Assembly (NCBI GenBank): GCA_036023115.1
Contig: JAYKKT010000055.1
Location: 12,710,501 to 12,774,500, forward strand
Direction: 5' to 3'
Source of the DNA: Brasenia schreberi
Lineage: Eukaryota > Streptophyta > Magnoliopsida > Nymphaeales > Cabombaceae
DNA length: 64,000 nt
A program made the translations under genes and the position numbers. Shown here in pieces: positions 31,001-43,586 of the stretch (its first letter is position 1; each line of letters opens with the position of its first letter). The notes beneath the pieces were generated by a model, which searched no databases, was not told the DNA's origin, and saw only the letters and a program-made list of their open reading frames with translations.

Positions 31001-31909
31001 TTATGAAAATCCTCCATTTTCTAAGAAATCTTTAATGTCTTGAAACCTGGGTTTTTCAGTGGAATTTTGGTCGTTTTGGCAAATCTCCAAATCGTGAATG
31101 GATGGAGTGGGTGAGTGCCATATTTCTAAGGATCGGGTTCCCAAGGTGGGATCGACCCTTAGGGCTGAGCCTAAGGATGAGAGGGCATCTACTATGCCAT
31201 TGTCCTCTCTTCCTACATGTGTGAGTGTATATGATTTGAACGAATCAACCAGTTTGGTGGCCAATTCGTGGTATGGAAGGAGTTTTTCATTTTTGACTTT
31301 TCAAATTTTCAACACTTGGTTTATGACAAATAAAGAGTTTCCAAAGACTTCGATGCATGATGCCCCTAGAGTTTTCGAAATTTTCAAGCCTTGTATGAGT
31401 GCTTCATACTCGACTGTATTGTTGGAACATTCAAAATATAGGCAAATAGCAATGGGGATTTCTCCCTTTTCAGGGGATATGAGGATGACTCCCGCACCTG
31501 CCCCTCTTTGGTTTCTTGCCCCATCGAAGTGCATTTTCCACACTTGATTTTCATTTAAACAGCTTGCTAAAATATGGTTTTGAAATTGGTTTAAAAAGAT
31601 GCCCTCGTCGGGCATTTCATCAAGTATGGGATATGAATCCTCTAAGGAGAAATCAGCCACGTAGTCGGCTAGGGCTTGTCCCTTAATGGAGGTTTGATGA
31701 TGGAATTTTAGGTCATACTCCATTAAGAGGAGCTGCCATTTACCCAGCCTACCCGTGAGGATAGGTTTTTCAAATAAGTGCTTGATTGGATCAAGCCTAG
31801 ACACTATCCAGATCTCATGATCTAGGAAGTAGTGCCTAAATTTCTGGCAGGCCAATACGAAGGCCAAGCACGTTTTCTCCATGGCTTGATAATTTCTTTC
31901 ATAAGCCAA
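31001..31909 (-). pseudogene. E4 RNase H end and archaeal-type RNase H
   Basis: 31301-31909 holds the tail of the first RNase H (ERNYQAMEKTCLAFVLACQKFRHYFLDHEIWIV), the linker (LGKWQLLLMEYDLKFHHQTSIKGQALADYVADF) and the start of the second RNase H: FDGARNQRGAGAGVILISP, CSNNTVEYEALIQGL, FGNSLFVINQ. The canonical GDS here reads GNS, so one catalytic Asp is lost. After a stop near 31300 the domain ends in 31001-31264 with REDNGIVDALSSLGS. The second RNase H is a hallmark of the Tat clade. Confidence 0.9.
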
Positions 31910-33489
31910 TAGAGTTTTCGAAATATAGTAAATAGCATACTCTTTATGAGATCATCATCATATTGAGCTAATAAAGCACCCAAGGCATTCATATGCACAG
32001 AAATGTAAAGTAAAAGTGGTTTTCCTTGCTTTGGAGGTTTTAAAACCGGAGGATTAACCAAATACACTTTTAATCTTTCGAAAACTTTTTGGCAATCGTC
32101 GTCCCATACAAATTTCACCCCTTTTCTCAAAAGCTTGTTGAAAGGTTCGCATCTCTTTGCGAGGTTTCAAATAAACCTTCTAATCGATTGGAGGCGACTT
32201 TGGAGGCTTCGAATTTGAGTTAAGTTGGAGGGTGGAGACATGTCTATGATGGCTCGACACTTAGAGGGGTCAACTTCAATGCTCCTTTGGCTTACCATAA
32301 AACCTAAAAGCTTACCTGATTCCACTCCGAAAACGCACTTTTGAGGGTTTAGTTTCACTTTGTAAAGCCTCAGTCTTTCGAAAACATTTTGCAAAGATTC
32401 GATGTGTGTGCCTGGAGTTTTTTATTTTACCAAGAGATCATCCACATACACTTCTAAGAGCTCGTGAATTTGATCATGAAAGATCATAGTCATGGCTCTT
32501 TGGTATGTGGCCCCGGCGTTTTTCAATCCAAAGGGCATAACCGTGTAGCAGTATGTGCCCCAGGGTGTAGTAAAAGCAATATCTCTTGGGGCTAACTTGA
32601 TTTGATTATAACCCGAGTAGCCATCCATAAAAGAGAACATCTCATGATTTGTAGTGCTATCGACTATCAAATCAATGTTTGGCAAAGGGAAGTTATCTTT
32701 TGGAGTGGCTTTATTCAGATTTCTGAAATCGATGGAAATTCAAATTTTCCCATTGGATTTTCGAACTACAACACTGTTTCAAAGCCAATCAGAATACGCA
32801 ATGGGTTTTATAAAACCAGCTTTTAGCAGATCTTCTAAACCCTCTTTCACTTGAGAGTGTACATTCGGATGGATCTTTCTAAGCTTTTGCTTTATAGGTT
32901 TTGTATCTGAATCTAGGGGAAGACAATGCTCTACGATTTTTGGGTCTAGACCCGGCATGTCTTCGTATGTCCATGCAAAAACGTCTATGTAGGCTTTCAG
33001 GAATGCAATGAATGATGCTTTTTCATGCTCATGCTGACATGTGCCTATCTTAACACATTTTGGTTTTGATTTACTCCCTAGGTCGATTTCTATAAAATCC
33101 CTTCCTACAGAATTCGAAGGTTTTTCTAAATCGAGGATCTTGTGAAACTCGGGAAGCTCAGAGGTTTGATCGTCCTCAGGGAGAAGGGGATCCTCCTCCG
33201 TGCTTTGATCATTCTCGAGAATTTTGAATCCTAGGGAATTTGGATTGGATGCATGCTTTTTAAAAACACCTGGTTTTGGTTTTGGAATTTCTGCAAGTTT
33301 TGAAGATTTTGTTCCTTTTATGAAGACGACTTTTTCCTCAAATTCCTTGGCTTTTTCCAAGTTTTTACCAGGAGTTGGTATGTACACGATTTTGTTTTTG
33401 GTATTTTCTATTTTTTTGGTTTTTTGCAAAGACAAGACATTTGGAGAAATGCAAATTACACTTTTTTTGGTTTTTTTGCAATTTTTCAA
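31822..33489 (-). pseudogene. E4 reverse transcriptase and first RNase H
   Basis: One frame cut by stops into four open pieces (33489-32779, 32685-32422, 32394-32167, 32130-31822). N-terminus: Lys-rich linker, then FAWTYEDMPGLDPKIVEHCLPL, KPIKQKLRKIHPNVHSQVKEG. Core: MPNIDLIVDSTTNHEMFSF, DGYSGYNQIKLAPRD, MPFGLKNAGATYQRAMT, EVYVDDLLVK. Thumb: LGFMVSQRSIEVDPSKC. RNase H: LLLYISVHMNALGALLAQ, with Ser-Val-His where active RNases H have Asp. Near 31910 the frame shifts into the piece described above. Confidence 0.92.
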
Positions 33490-33671
33490 TGTTTTTGGGT
33501 TTTTGAAAATTTGTAATTTTTTTGGCTTTCAAAGAAAATGCCATGAATTAGTTTCTAAATAAGAGATCTAAGCCATAGGTCTCGGTTTTAGTAGGTTCCA
33601 GGGCACCCTTGACCCAAGTGGTCGTAGGTGGTGGTTTTGGGGGTATGGTGGGAATGTAGCCTATCCCATAC

Positions 33672-35042
33672 CTATTTGGTTTTGGATTTCGAAAGATAGG
33701 CTCTAGACACCCAGTTTTTGTTCCCTAAACTCTGGTAGGTTATGTAGCCCATGTTGAGCAGCATGTTCCAAGGTTTTCTTGTTTTAGAAAACTCTTTGTA
33801 GAAAGAATGACCTTGGAACTTACTATCATCCATGACATGCTCGAAGGGTCTTTTGTTTTGGGATTTTGGAAATATGGGGAGTTTGGATTTGCTTAGGATG
33901 GTCACGACTTTTGGTGGGCCAACTTTGGGCTGCCCCTTGACATACACAACTGTCCTAGGGTTTAGGGGGACGAACTCGTATGGTTCGTCCATGGATTTTA
34001 CGGGGTTTGTCCCATAGGCTTCTTGACTTGACAAGCAAGGGAAGTTTTGAACTCCCCTTAGCTGTGGATGGCTTTCACCCAGAATTACCACGATTTGGTT
34101 CTCGTGGGGGATTTTTACACACCTATGGAAGGTGGATGGCACAACACAAAGGTTGTGTATCCAAGGTCTTCCCAGAAGTAGGTTGTAGTGGGGGTGTATG
34201 TCTAAGACATGGAACACCCCTGTGTGGGTTATGCCCCCTATTTCCATGGGTAACTCTATGGCTCCCAAAGGTTTCGATGCATTCCCATCGTATCCAGTGA
34301 TAACGATGGGGCTTGGGTTTACAGAAGTCAAGGTGAATCCAATTTGACATGCCACGTGTAGCGAAAGGATGTTGAGACCTCCTCCCCCATCAACTAAGCA
34401 CCTGTTTAGAGGATGGTGATTCAATACCACCTTGATATGCAGGGCTTGATTATGGGCTTCATATGGTCTTTTGATTTCGTCTTCCGAAAACACAATTGTC
34501 ATTTTTGCACAGATGGGTGAAACTAGGAATGACAAGGACTCAAGAGTTATATTCGAGTTAACCTTGGCTCTTTCTAAGATTTTTTCTAAAACTAGTTTAT
34601 GCCTAGGAGAAGTTTGTATTAACTCTAGGATGAACATGTTTATCGGGATCTTGGAAAGATGATTTTCAAAATCATATGAGGTTAAAACATTTTTACCTTT
34701 GTCCATGATTTGTAATGCCTTAGGAATGCATACTTTTGAAGGGCCAGGAACACTGACCACTTTTTTAGCATTTTTTTCTAGATGTGGGGTTGATAGATCC
34801 TTCTGGACCTGGTCACCTCCCCCCACACTTTGCCTAAGGCTTGCTTCTATGTTGGCTCTATTTTTGTGCTTTGAAGCACCTAAAATTTCTAAGATGGCTC
34901 TAGCCAGGGGCGGGACTCTAAGCGCTCCCCAGATCACTACTTGGGCGGTTTTTTTGTATATGATGAGAGAAGGTGGTGTGTGACAAGTAGTGAATCCAGA
35001 ATATGATGCATGCACTAAACCTTTCGAGGTTGGAAAGCACAT
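33672..35042 (-). pseudogene. E4 protease ORF (456 residues open)
   Basis: Retropepsin-like aspartic protease that would cut the Gag-Pol polyprotein. Active-site word LVDGGGGLNIL at residues 216-226 (Asp near 34390), with DGG in place of DTG/DSG; the second conserved stretch is YNLLLGRPWIH at about 286-296. Residues 95-200 are a conserved linker (IPINMFILELIQTSPRHKLVLEKILERAK...). The end carries HVMDDSKFQGHSFYKEFSK and NMLLNMGYITYQSLG, a segment also kept in E2. It overlaps the gag frame by 28 bp in another frame, consistent with either a programmed shift or a mutation; the first about 80 residues are probably not native. Confidence 0.82.
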
Positions 35043-36435
35043 ACTTCTTTTCCCTTCCCACTGGTACTTGCATGATTGGGGAAGGGTTCTTTGAGCACAA
35101 CTTGGGCAGGCTCAGGTTCTTCAGTGACCTGGAGCCAACCATGCTCTATCATGTTTTCAATTTTATTCAAAAGGGAATAGCATTTGTTCATATCATGGCC
35201 TTTGAGCCGATGATACTTGCAATACCTATTTGAAAACCTCCCTTTTGGTGGGGTCCCCTCGGGAATTTTTGGGAGCACCACCACTAGACCTTGGGCGAGT
35301 AGGAGGTCAAGGACCTCCGAGACAGGTTGCCCCAGTGGGGTATACTCCCATTTTTCAAAAGTTTTTTGAAATTTTTTATTTTTTTGTTTGAGCTTCTTTA
35401 AAGTGCCCGCCGGGCTTGACTCCACTGGGACACTTGCAATCTTTTGGGGTTTTGCCCCTTTGTCCGCCATGGGTGGCCCGTAAGTTCTGGGTTTTTCAAA
35501 TCTCGTTTTGGAAAGAATTTTTCCCTTCCACAAGTCGTCATAGACTCCCTTTTTCAGATTGGTTTCAAACAAGGAAGCCTTTTTTATTAACTTGTGAAAG
35601 GTAGAAATCTCATGCAACGAAAGAAGAGTTTTTATCTCCGTTTTAAAATTTTCGAGGATGAGCATTACTGCACATCCTTCGGAGATGGGCTCTTTTATTT
35701 GCCCAAGAAGGGACCTCCATCAAACGATGAATGCGTGTACATCCTCGTTCGAAGCTTGTTTCGTGTCCCTCAAGGTGTTCAATGTGGGTGTTACTTTCAC
35801 GTTGTGCGAAAATCTTTGCATAAAGCTGTTTGCTAACTCTTCAAAAGTAGCAAACTGGCTTAAGTCGTAGGAAGGAAGCCATTTTGAAGCAGTCCCCTTG
35901 AGGGAAAGGTGGAACCAATAAATCCATTTCGTAGAGTCCCTTTTCTTTTTATGGGCTCTGCGCGAAAAGAGTTGCAAGTGGAATCTAGGATCCCCCGTGC
36001 CATCATACCGGTGGAAATTCGGTATGTCGTCGTCGCTGTCTATTTCATAATCCGAAGGAAGGAAGTCAGACAGGGCGTACGATTTCTTTTCTTTGTTTTG
36101 CCCCTTCAATAGTTGTTAAGGGCTTTGCGATCCTTTAGTGTGAAAGAATCGTGGTATTGGTCCCCCTCCATTGCGGAGGTTTCTTTAGGTTTTTTGGTCT
36201 TGGTAGGTCTTTTCTTGGCTTTGGTGGGTTCGCCATGTGATGAGCAAGAGTCGGCCACCTCAGCCTCTTGGCTAAGGGCGTCGATTCTTGCGTCAATGTT
36301 AGCCTCAAATTCCCTACGCAAGTTTTCTAACTCTTCTTTTTTGCACTTGAGTTGAGATTTTGAAATCCTTTTTGAAAGGGAACTTGACGAGCGCGAAGCT
36401 CGGCTAGTCACTTCATTGGAGCCTGAACTAGACAT
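35015..36435 (-). pseudogene. E4 gag
   Basis: Capsid/nucleocapsid polyprotein that packages element RNA. Starts at MSSSGSNEVTSRAS (36435), about 105 nt after the PBS. Parts: Ser-rich start and coiled-coil-like helix (1-60), basic linker, LKDRKAL; after a frameshift near 36108, KSYALSDFLPSDYEIDSDDDIPNFHRYDGTGDP, then the capsid core ending SQFATFEELANSFMQRF; a stop at about 35720; then 35665-35015 with LLSLHEISTFHKLIKKASLFE and the knuckle C149-X2-H152-X4-H157-X4-C162 (near 35221-35180). The CHHC knuckle spacing fits Tat gag. Two lesions break it. Confidence 0.88.
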
Positions 36436-36545
36436 GACTCAACAAAAGTTTGAAATCCTATAAATGCAAATAGGCGAAAATTTTTAAACACTTTTGGAAA
36501 AATTTTGTAGAGTTTTGTTTGTTTTATCAAAGTTTTAAGACCCGA

Positions 36546-36563
36546 GTCCCACCAGGTGTGCCA
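36546..36563 (-). promoter_or_regulatory. E4 primer binding site
   Basis: Minus-strand TGGCACACCTGGTGGGAC, two transitions away from the E2 site, four bases inside the LTR edge at 36568. Confidence 0.8.
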
Positions 36564-37239
36564 AATCTGTAAACATGAAAACTTTTACTCCTGGTTCTTG
36601 AGACCGAAAATGAATCTTTTCGTGCCTACATCGTTGTAAGCACGAAAATTCTCACTTCTGGTTTTGAAGCCGGAAATGAACCTTTCGCGTCTACATCGTT
36701 TCTATGGGCATGCCAGCTAGCTTGCTCAAGCTAGCGAAGTTTTTGAAATATCTGACATTTTAAAGGTAATTGTGAGCAAGCGGGATCTTTTCACTTTAAA
36801 CCTTCTTGAACCGGTGCTCAAGGGTCAGTTTAAGCGCTTTATAGATGTTGATAAAGCAATTTTGACTCTTTGAAAGGAGACGTGTTTTGAAAACTCAATT
36901 TTGCCTAAGTTTGCAAGTTTTATGTACAGGGCTGGACGATTCCAAGTCTTTGAGCTTTTAAGCTATTTAGGCCAGATGTGTGTTCTCAAGATGCCTAAAT
37001 TCAGTGAGTTTGAGCATAAATTCGGGGTTTCTTTGAAAACACACGAATGCAAGGGTGCACAAATATTTTTCGGGTTTGATATGATGATGTGAACTAGGCT
37101 CGAATTGAAAGCAACTCACACACACAACTTAATGTAAATACCCGAATGGAAGTGCAACTCACACTGCTTAAGGGAAATACTCGAACTTGAAAGCAACTCA
37201 CACGACTTGAATGTAAATTGCAGAATTGAAATATACTTA

Positions 37240-37790
37240 CATCTTAAGAGCGTAAAGGCTCAATGCAAGCGTGTGTGTAGTGTGAAATTTAAATGACAAA
37301 CTCACATGACTTGAATTGAACTTGCCGAAATTGAAATATAAGTATATGGTAAGAGCGGAAAGGCTCAATTGTGAGTGAGTGCTCTTGGTGTGTAAATGGA
37401 AAGACAACTCACACAACTTGAATTGAACCACCCGAAAATGTAAGTGCGTACACAACTGAATGTAAAACTCACGCAGCTAGAAAATATATAAGTATGCTAT
37501 ATCTTATGAGCAACAAAGGCTCAAAAGGTGTGTGAGAGTGTGGAGCAAGTGCTCAAGTACTTCTTGGGTGCGAGTGTAAAATTTAAATGACAAACTCACA
37601 CGACGTGAATCTAACAACCCGAATTGAATTGCAACTCACATAGCTTTCACTAAAGTAAATACCCAAAGGGAAATATATACTTTAGCTTAAGAGCGGAAAG
37701 GCTCAATGTGTGTGCAATCGTGTGCAATTAAGAGCGGAAAGGCTCAAGTGCACATGGGTGTTTTGTGTATGTCTAAGTGCAATATGGCTC
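37240..37790 (-). repeat. LTR hairpin array
   Basis: AAGAGCG...GGCTCAA units near 37247, 37351, 37691, 37731 and 37775; GAGC/GCTC stem with variable loops. Confidence 0.74.
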
Positions 37791-38227
37791 AAGCGTACGT
37801 GTGTGCAATGTGTATCAAGCACAAATATTACATTTCGGGGGGAGACTACACTCTATTATTACAACCCCGTGTCAAATTGAATTAAATTTGAAATAAGGTA
37901 AAAACCAAATTTAAACACTTACAAGTGGTTGGCTTTTCCTCTCAACGTGCTTGGGTTCGTCCACCTTGGCAGCCAAGAGATGGGTCTCCTTAGGTGGGTT
38001 TTGACGTGAGTTTAGAGTGTGCTTGGGGGCAGCCGGATGTTTTGGTTTAGGAGGGACTTAGGTTCGACCAAGGCGGGTGTTGGCTAAGGTAATGGGTCAC
38101 GGCTATAGTGGGGCTGGCTAAGGTAGGTGTTAGGTTGGTGCTAGGGAAGTGGTTCTAGGTAATGGGGTGGGAGTTAGGTTATGTCACGACCAAGGTGAGG
38201 TTGCGGGGGGTTCGGCTGGATAAGTTG

Positions 38228-38420
38228 GGAAAGGGCAGGCGGGTGGCGGGGAGGTGTTGGGACGAGGCGCTGGGGCGCTAGGGAGTGGGGTGCGGGTGCG
38301 GCAGGCTATGGTTGGGGCGCGGGGTTTACAGTAGGCAGATGGCACGGGAGGTGTTGGGACGAGGCGCTGGGGCGCTAGGGAGTGGGGTTGCGCTAAGTGC
38401 TGGGAAAGGGCAGGCGGGTT
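38228..38420 (-). repeat. GC-rich direct repeats in the LTR leader
   Basis: GAGGTGTTGGGACGAGGCGC and the following 25 bp occur at 38251 and 38348 (97-bp spacing); GGGAAAGGGCAGGCGGGT occurs near 38228 and 38401. No coding signal: the ORFs at 38285-38633 are by-products of the low stop frequency of GC-rich DNA. Confidence 0.78.
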
Positions 38421-39067
38421 GTCACGGCTGGGATGACAGACGGCAGGTGCGCCTGCAGCGAGCTGGATGTTGAAAGGTGGCTGGGAGATGGTAGCTGGGT
38501 GAAGGGTGGCGCTAGGAAAGTGTGTAAAGGGGTTCGACTGGGAGGGGGTGGAGGTGGCAGGTCACAGTTGGGAAGGTGCGGGAGCCGGGTGCTGTCTAGG
38601 GGGATGGTGCTAGGATGGTCGGGAGCTAGGTAGGGTGTCGGGTAGGGTTTTAAAGTAGGTTCAAACCGAGTGCAGCTGCACTCGGTTGGGCTTAGATTTA
38701 GGTCGGTTAGGGGGAGTTTGGCTAGGTTTAGGTGAAAGGGGCTAGGTCTAGGCTAGTTTAGGGTTAGGTTTAAGGGGGTCGGTTAGGTGGTTTAGGCTAG
38801 GTTAGGGTGAGGTTGAGAGACCTCCCTCTTGGAGCCGATCCACCACGCCTTGCCCATGACACCCTTGTGCAGCCCTCCTTCAACTTGGTGTAGCCCTTTG
38901 GTTTGAGCCTAGGTTCATACAAGGCTTAAACCCATGCCCTTGATCAAGCCCACATGGCTATGGCCCACTTGAAAATATCTAGCACACCAATTTTCTCTCA
39001 CCTACTTTATGCAAGCTCTCCCCAAGCCCCTTGGATTTCACGTGAACTTATGACACCCCCTCACCTC

Positions 39068-39075
39068 TATTTATA
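39068..39075 (-). promoter_or_regulatory. LTR TATA box (minus strand)
   Basis: TATAAATA in GCCTATAAATAGAGGTGAGG on the minus strand. Confidence 0.72.
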
Positions 39076-39390
39076 GGCAAATGAGGTGGGTCTTGGGTAC
39101 GGATCTTGGATTTGGATTTTGATATCCAAATCCGATCCAAACACTATTTGGGTCTAGATCTGGATAATTGGGTCCAGATCCAATCCAAATTTTCGTTTCT
39201 TCAGTCCTTCTTGGCGTTTCGAGATGGACAATTTCTACGGGCCCTGGCTTCATCAGCGCTCCGTCTTGGGCTGGGTCTTCCCCAACCTTTTCGTCCGAAC
39301 TCCTCCTCACCTATCTAGACTCCGTTTTAGTTGATTTCTGTTGTTTTAAGCTTCGATTTCTGCTATTTTGGTGGATGTTCTAGGCTTGGC

Positions 39391-42300
39391 ATAGGTGTGA
39401 GGTGTATGCATCAAGTGCCTAAGTCTTGGCATGTTTGCACGGGTTGTTCGGGGTTCGTTTGATGCAAGTATGCACACTATCCTGAGTATGGCGGATATGC
39501 AATGCAACTCACACAGTTGAACTTTAAAACCCGAAATTGAAAGACATAGTTGAAGGAAAATTGCGGAAGGGAGATATAGATATAACAGCAGAAAGGCTCA
39601 ATGTGTGCGTGTGTGTTGTGTATAAATATAAAGACAACTCACATGACTTTGAATGTAAAACCCCGCTCGACTTAAATGTAAAGTGCGAAAGGGAAATACA
39701 TATATATATATATATATGGGCCCGAAGGTCGCCAACGTGTTCGTGTGTGGGTAGTGTATAAATTGAAAGACAACTCACATACACGACTAAAATTTAACTT
39801 GCAGAACGGGGAAATACTTATATATATATGAGCCCGAAGGTCGTCAACGTGTGCATGTGTGTTGTGTATATATGAAATACAACTCATACGACTGAAAATT
39901 AACAACCCGGAATTGAAAGACGTACACAACTGAACGGGGAAAACTCACGCAGCTGAAAATATATAGATATGGCTATATCTTAGTGGCTGCCGAGGCCAAA
40001 AGGTGCGTGAGTGCTTGAGCAAGAGCTCGGGTGTCTTTGGGTGCGAGTGTAGAATTTTAAATGACAACTCACACAACTTAAAGTAACAACCCAGCTGAAT
40101 GGAAATACATATATATGATAAGAGCGAAGGCTCAATGCACGCGTGGGTGTAGTGTGTAAATTTAAAGACAACTCACGAAACTCTTACTAGAGTCTTTGGA
40201 GTAAGAGCGAAGGCTCAATCGTGTAGGTGGGTGCTTGGTGTACGAGAGTAAGAGCTAAAGCTCAAGTGCACTTGTGTGCATCATGTACGATATAAGAGCT
40301 AAAGCTCAAGTGCACGTATGTATCTCGTGTGCCAAGCAACAATATTACATCCTGGGGGGAGACAACGCTCCGTTAATACAACCCCGTATCCGAATTGAAT
40401 TAAGTATAAAGCAAGTTAGCGTAAGAGACCAAGTTTAGACACTTACAAATAGCTGGTCCGTCTTCACTTGCTCATATTTGGGGCTTGTGATTCACTTCGG
40501 GCAACCAAGGACGTGCTCCCCTTGAAGCTTGAGGCGTGAAGTGGCCGGCCAAGCTTGAGCTTGGTGGAGTTTAAGGCTTGAGAGAATAGAGGCTCACGAT
40601 AAGGTGTTGCGGGCTTGTGTGGGGTTTTGTGGGGTTACGGCCAAGGAGGTCACGGGTGTGTAGGGTGAGGGGCTTTAGTGGGATAGGCAAGGGAGGTGCG
40701 GGACTTAGGGCATGTGGGGGGGTTTATGACAAAGGGTAGGTTGTGAGGTGGGGTGTGTGGTGAGGTGGTTGGGATGTTAGGCTAGAGGTCACGGCTAGGA
40801 TATGATGTGGGGTGTGGGAGTGTAAGGTGATGGGATATAAGGAGGTGGATGTGATGAAGGGAGTTGGAGTCGGTTCTAGGTAGGTGGGAGTGTAAGGCGG
40901 TGCTGAGGGTGTGGAGTTGGGTTATGGCAGTGGTAGATCGGTTAGGAGGTGATAGGGTGGTAGGGAGTTAATGGTAGATCGGGACAGTAGGTCGGCTAAG
41001 GTCGGCTAGGAGTCGGTTGGCGCCAGGCGGGTGGTAAGGCGACAGGCGCCAGGCGGGTGGTAGGGCGACAGGCACCAAGGAGGCGTGCGGCGCGAGAGCG
41101 AGGAGCGTGCGGGGCGCACTACGGTATGCATGGGGTGTTCGGGAGGCGATGGGAGGTGGTTTGGGTGATGGGGTTTAAGTCGGTTAGGGTTTTAGGCTGG
41201 TTTAATTAGGATTAGGGGTGTTGTGGGGTAGTTAGGTGGTGTTGGTTAGTGTAGGTTTAAGGTGATTTAGAGGGTTAAGAAGAGATGGGTTTAGGGTGGA
41301 TTAGGGCTTACCTTTAGGGTCAGTTAGGGTGTGCTCAAGCTTCCAGCCACTCCAAAGCCTTCTTGTTTAAGCAAATCCAACCCTTAATCAAGGTGGTGCA
41401 GCTCACACTAATCCCTCATTTAACCCACAATTAACCCACTAAACAAAATCAAAAAAGCACTAAGCACTCACCTTAATACCCTCTCTCTCCTCCAAGCTCC
41501 TTCCTTTGGATTTCACGTGAACTCTTGGAGACCCCCTCACTCCTATTTATAGGAAAATGAGGTGGGTCTTGGATATCGGTCTTGGGTTTGGATCATGGAA
41601 TCCATGTCCGATCCAAACACTATTTGGATCTGGATCTTGGATCTCGGATATTTTGAGATCCATATCCGATCCAAATCCAACAATTTTATGGATATGGATG
41701 TGGATATTTTGGTCCAGATCTTATCCAATCCAAACACTATTTGGATCCTATCCAAATCCAAATACTATTTGGATCGACCTAAATCCAAACACTATTTGGA
41801 TATGGATCTAGATATTTATGGTCCAGATCCAATCCAAATTTTCTCATGATGGTCCTTCTTGGCTTTTTGAGGTGGACATTTTGTGCGGGCACTGGCTTCA
41901 TCAACACTCCATCTGGTGTTGAGTTTTCCCCAACTTTGTCGTCCGAACTCCATCTCGCCATTCTAGACTCCGTTTCTGCTTAATTTGGCCATTTCTAGCT
42001 CAGATTCATGCTGCTTGGATGGGATGCTTGATTTGGCTTTTAGGTGCTCTGGGCTTGCTTTCTACATCGGGCCTGGACCTTCTTTTCGCCTTTTGACCCT
42101 AGCTTTTATCAGGCCAAGGTGTTGCTTTTAGGCTTCTGTCCCTATTTCTAAGGCTACCTTTGTTTTGGCCTTCGTGGGCTGGTTGTTGGGCTACTTCTCG
42201 ATCAGGTGTCGTCCTCCCTGCTTCACCTGTTTGTCTTTGGTTTTTTGGAAAAATGGGGCTTAGCCCGAGTTTAAAGGACTCACATTGGATATGGGGTTCC

Positions 42301-42423
42301 AAAATAGTATTTACAGGCTTTTGGGAAGCTCCTGGGTTTTTAAAACTCAAAATGACCCTTTTGGGGTTGATTTGAAAACCAGGTATTTGTTTCATGAAAT
42401 CGGGGAATTTTGGGGTGTTTACA
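39391..42423 (-). repeat. E5 3' LTR, lacking about 300 bp of its U5 end
   Basis: Begins within U5 (matching about 13555 of the E2 LTR) and ends with GGGTGTTTACA (42423) beside a PPT. Hairpin array 39590-40320, including GAGCT-aa-AGCTC forms near 40250 and 40295. A TA run is at about 39700-39716. Leader 40440-41340 carries a 30-bp tandem pair GGCGCCAGGCGGGTGGTA near 41030-41070. Confidence 0.8.
41544..41551 (-). promoter_or_regulatory. LTR TATA box (minus strand)
   Basis: TATAAATA in CCTATAAATAGGAGTGAGG on the minus strand, with U3 GATCC/GGATC repeats to its right (41580-41840). Confidence 0.72.
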
Positions 42424-42463
42424 GATGCCCCTCTTTGGCATTATCCAAAGTGATTTGGATAAT
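42424..42463 (-). promoter_or_regulatory. E5 polypurine tract and pre-PPT palindrome
   Basis: Minus-strand AAAGAGGGGCATC next to the LTR; ATTATCCAAA/TTTGGATAAT, 10-bp arms (42440-42463). Confidence 0.86.
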
Positions 42464-43586
42464 GGCAAAGACGACAACACCCCTGTTTAATTTCTCCCTG
42501 AATCTACCCTTGAGAATATGGGATCGTCCCAGTTTTTAGAAAACATTTTCTTTTAAGCCTGGTAGGAGGAGATTTTTGCCAAAGGGGACTTACCTACATG
42601 GTTCTAGTCCTAATTGGGATTGATGCAAGCTTTCATGCGTGAATATGAATGAGAGGCATGGGATGATATGCTAGGAAGTATGGTCTCCTAGAGACTTAAT
42701 GTAATAGTCGAACTAGGGAGTCTTATGAAGACCTACTGCACCAAGTGAGCTGGTCTTATGTTGCTCGATGTTTGAGGATTTTCTAAACTCGTTTTTGAAA
42801 GAGGAAAGCTCCTTTTTAGCTTCAATCCTAAGGACTTCAGCTTTTCATGTTTTCCCTTTATTTGAGTCTTAACACTCGCTAATCTAGCGGAGGTTTTATT
42901 CGAAATCAAGCCATATTTCAAATTTCCTATGCCTTACTTAGACGTCTAACTCTCAAACAAGATGCGACTCAAGTAAGTAAATCCTATTTTTACTTTAGGA
43001 TTCCTTAGAATGAACCTTTCTTCACCTTGGGATATGTCGCAGGGATGAGAAAGAGTTTACCACAGTCCCTTTTGGAGTGTCTCGTGGTTTAAGGCATAGA
43101 GGTGGAAAACTGCTCTTTTTGAGCTTTTTGGTTGTTTTTCTGTTTTTTTCGTAGAGGGTCTCCCTTTGGGAGTATTTTTTTATTCCCTCTTTCCCATAGC
43201 ATACACGATTTTCTTTTGATTTACCTTTCTTTTGGGAAAGAGACTTTGCAGGGATTTCCCTTTTTCTTTTTTGCCAAGTTTTCCTTTTAGGGAAGAGAAG
43301 AGAAACGGGGGAGGACTTATCCCAAGGATCTACTCGATTCATCCCAGATCAGCCTATTTAGAAATAGCACGTACTACTTGCAAGTATCTTGCTATTTTGA
43401 ATCAGGCCTTCATTTGTAAGAAGAAGGATTTTTGAAATGTGACCTATTGGTTTTGGAAAACTCCGCTCTTTCACAAGCAATCGAGTCTCTCATTCAGGGT
43501 TGTATGATTTTCTTTGATCCTTACTCACGAAGTTTCAAAAAGGAGGTTTTCAAAATATTTTCGAAATATAGGGCTTAGCTTAGACC
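42464..43586 (-). other. E5 3' untranslated interior
   Basis: No gene. Same tail as in E1, E3 and E4, in reverse complement. Confidence 0.8.

Larger units (their letters stand above)
24208..39390 (-). mobile_element. E4: most complete Tat-type gag-pol element
   Basis: Minus strand: 5' LTR 36568-39390 (its U3 start is missing), PBS 36546-36563, gag 36435-35015, protease 35042-33672, RT/RH/aRNH/INT 33489-29849, 3' UTR 29848-28906, solo LTR insertion, PPT, 3' LTR 24208-25658. All coding modules are present in the Tat order, but several stops and frameshifts make it inactive. Confidence 0.86.
36568..39390 (-). repeat. E4 5' LTR, lacking about 330 bp of its U3 start
   Basis: Left edge TGTAAACATGAAAACT by the PBS. 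The first about 67 bp are followed by a near-repeat of themselves (36635 onward: TGTAAGCACGAAAATTCTC), a duplicated LTR tip. Hairpin array 37240-37780. Leader 37920-38830 is GC-rich. TATA at 39068. The sequence stops matching LTR order near 39390, where another LTR begins in its U5. Confidence 0.8.

Noticed and set aside
35015..35042. Programmed frameshift between gag and protease in E4
   Set aside because: The frames overlap by 28 bp, but E4 carries other frameshifts and no intact copy is present to show that the overlap is conserved.
38285..38633. Gly/Arg-rich ORFs that might be a host gene
   Set aside because: GC-rich LTR leader with direct repeats; frames overlap each other and are not kept in sister LTRs.
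39700..39716. TA run as a regulatory element
   Set aside because: A short simple repeat in one LTR only; neighbouring LTRs have GTATATATACG or similar at the same place.
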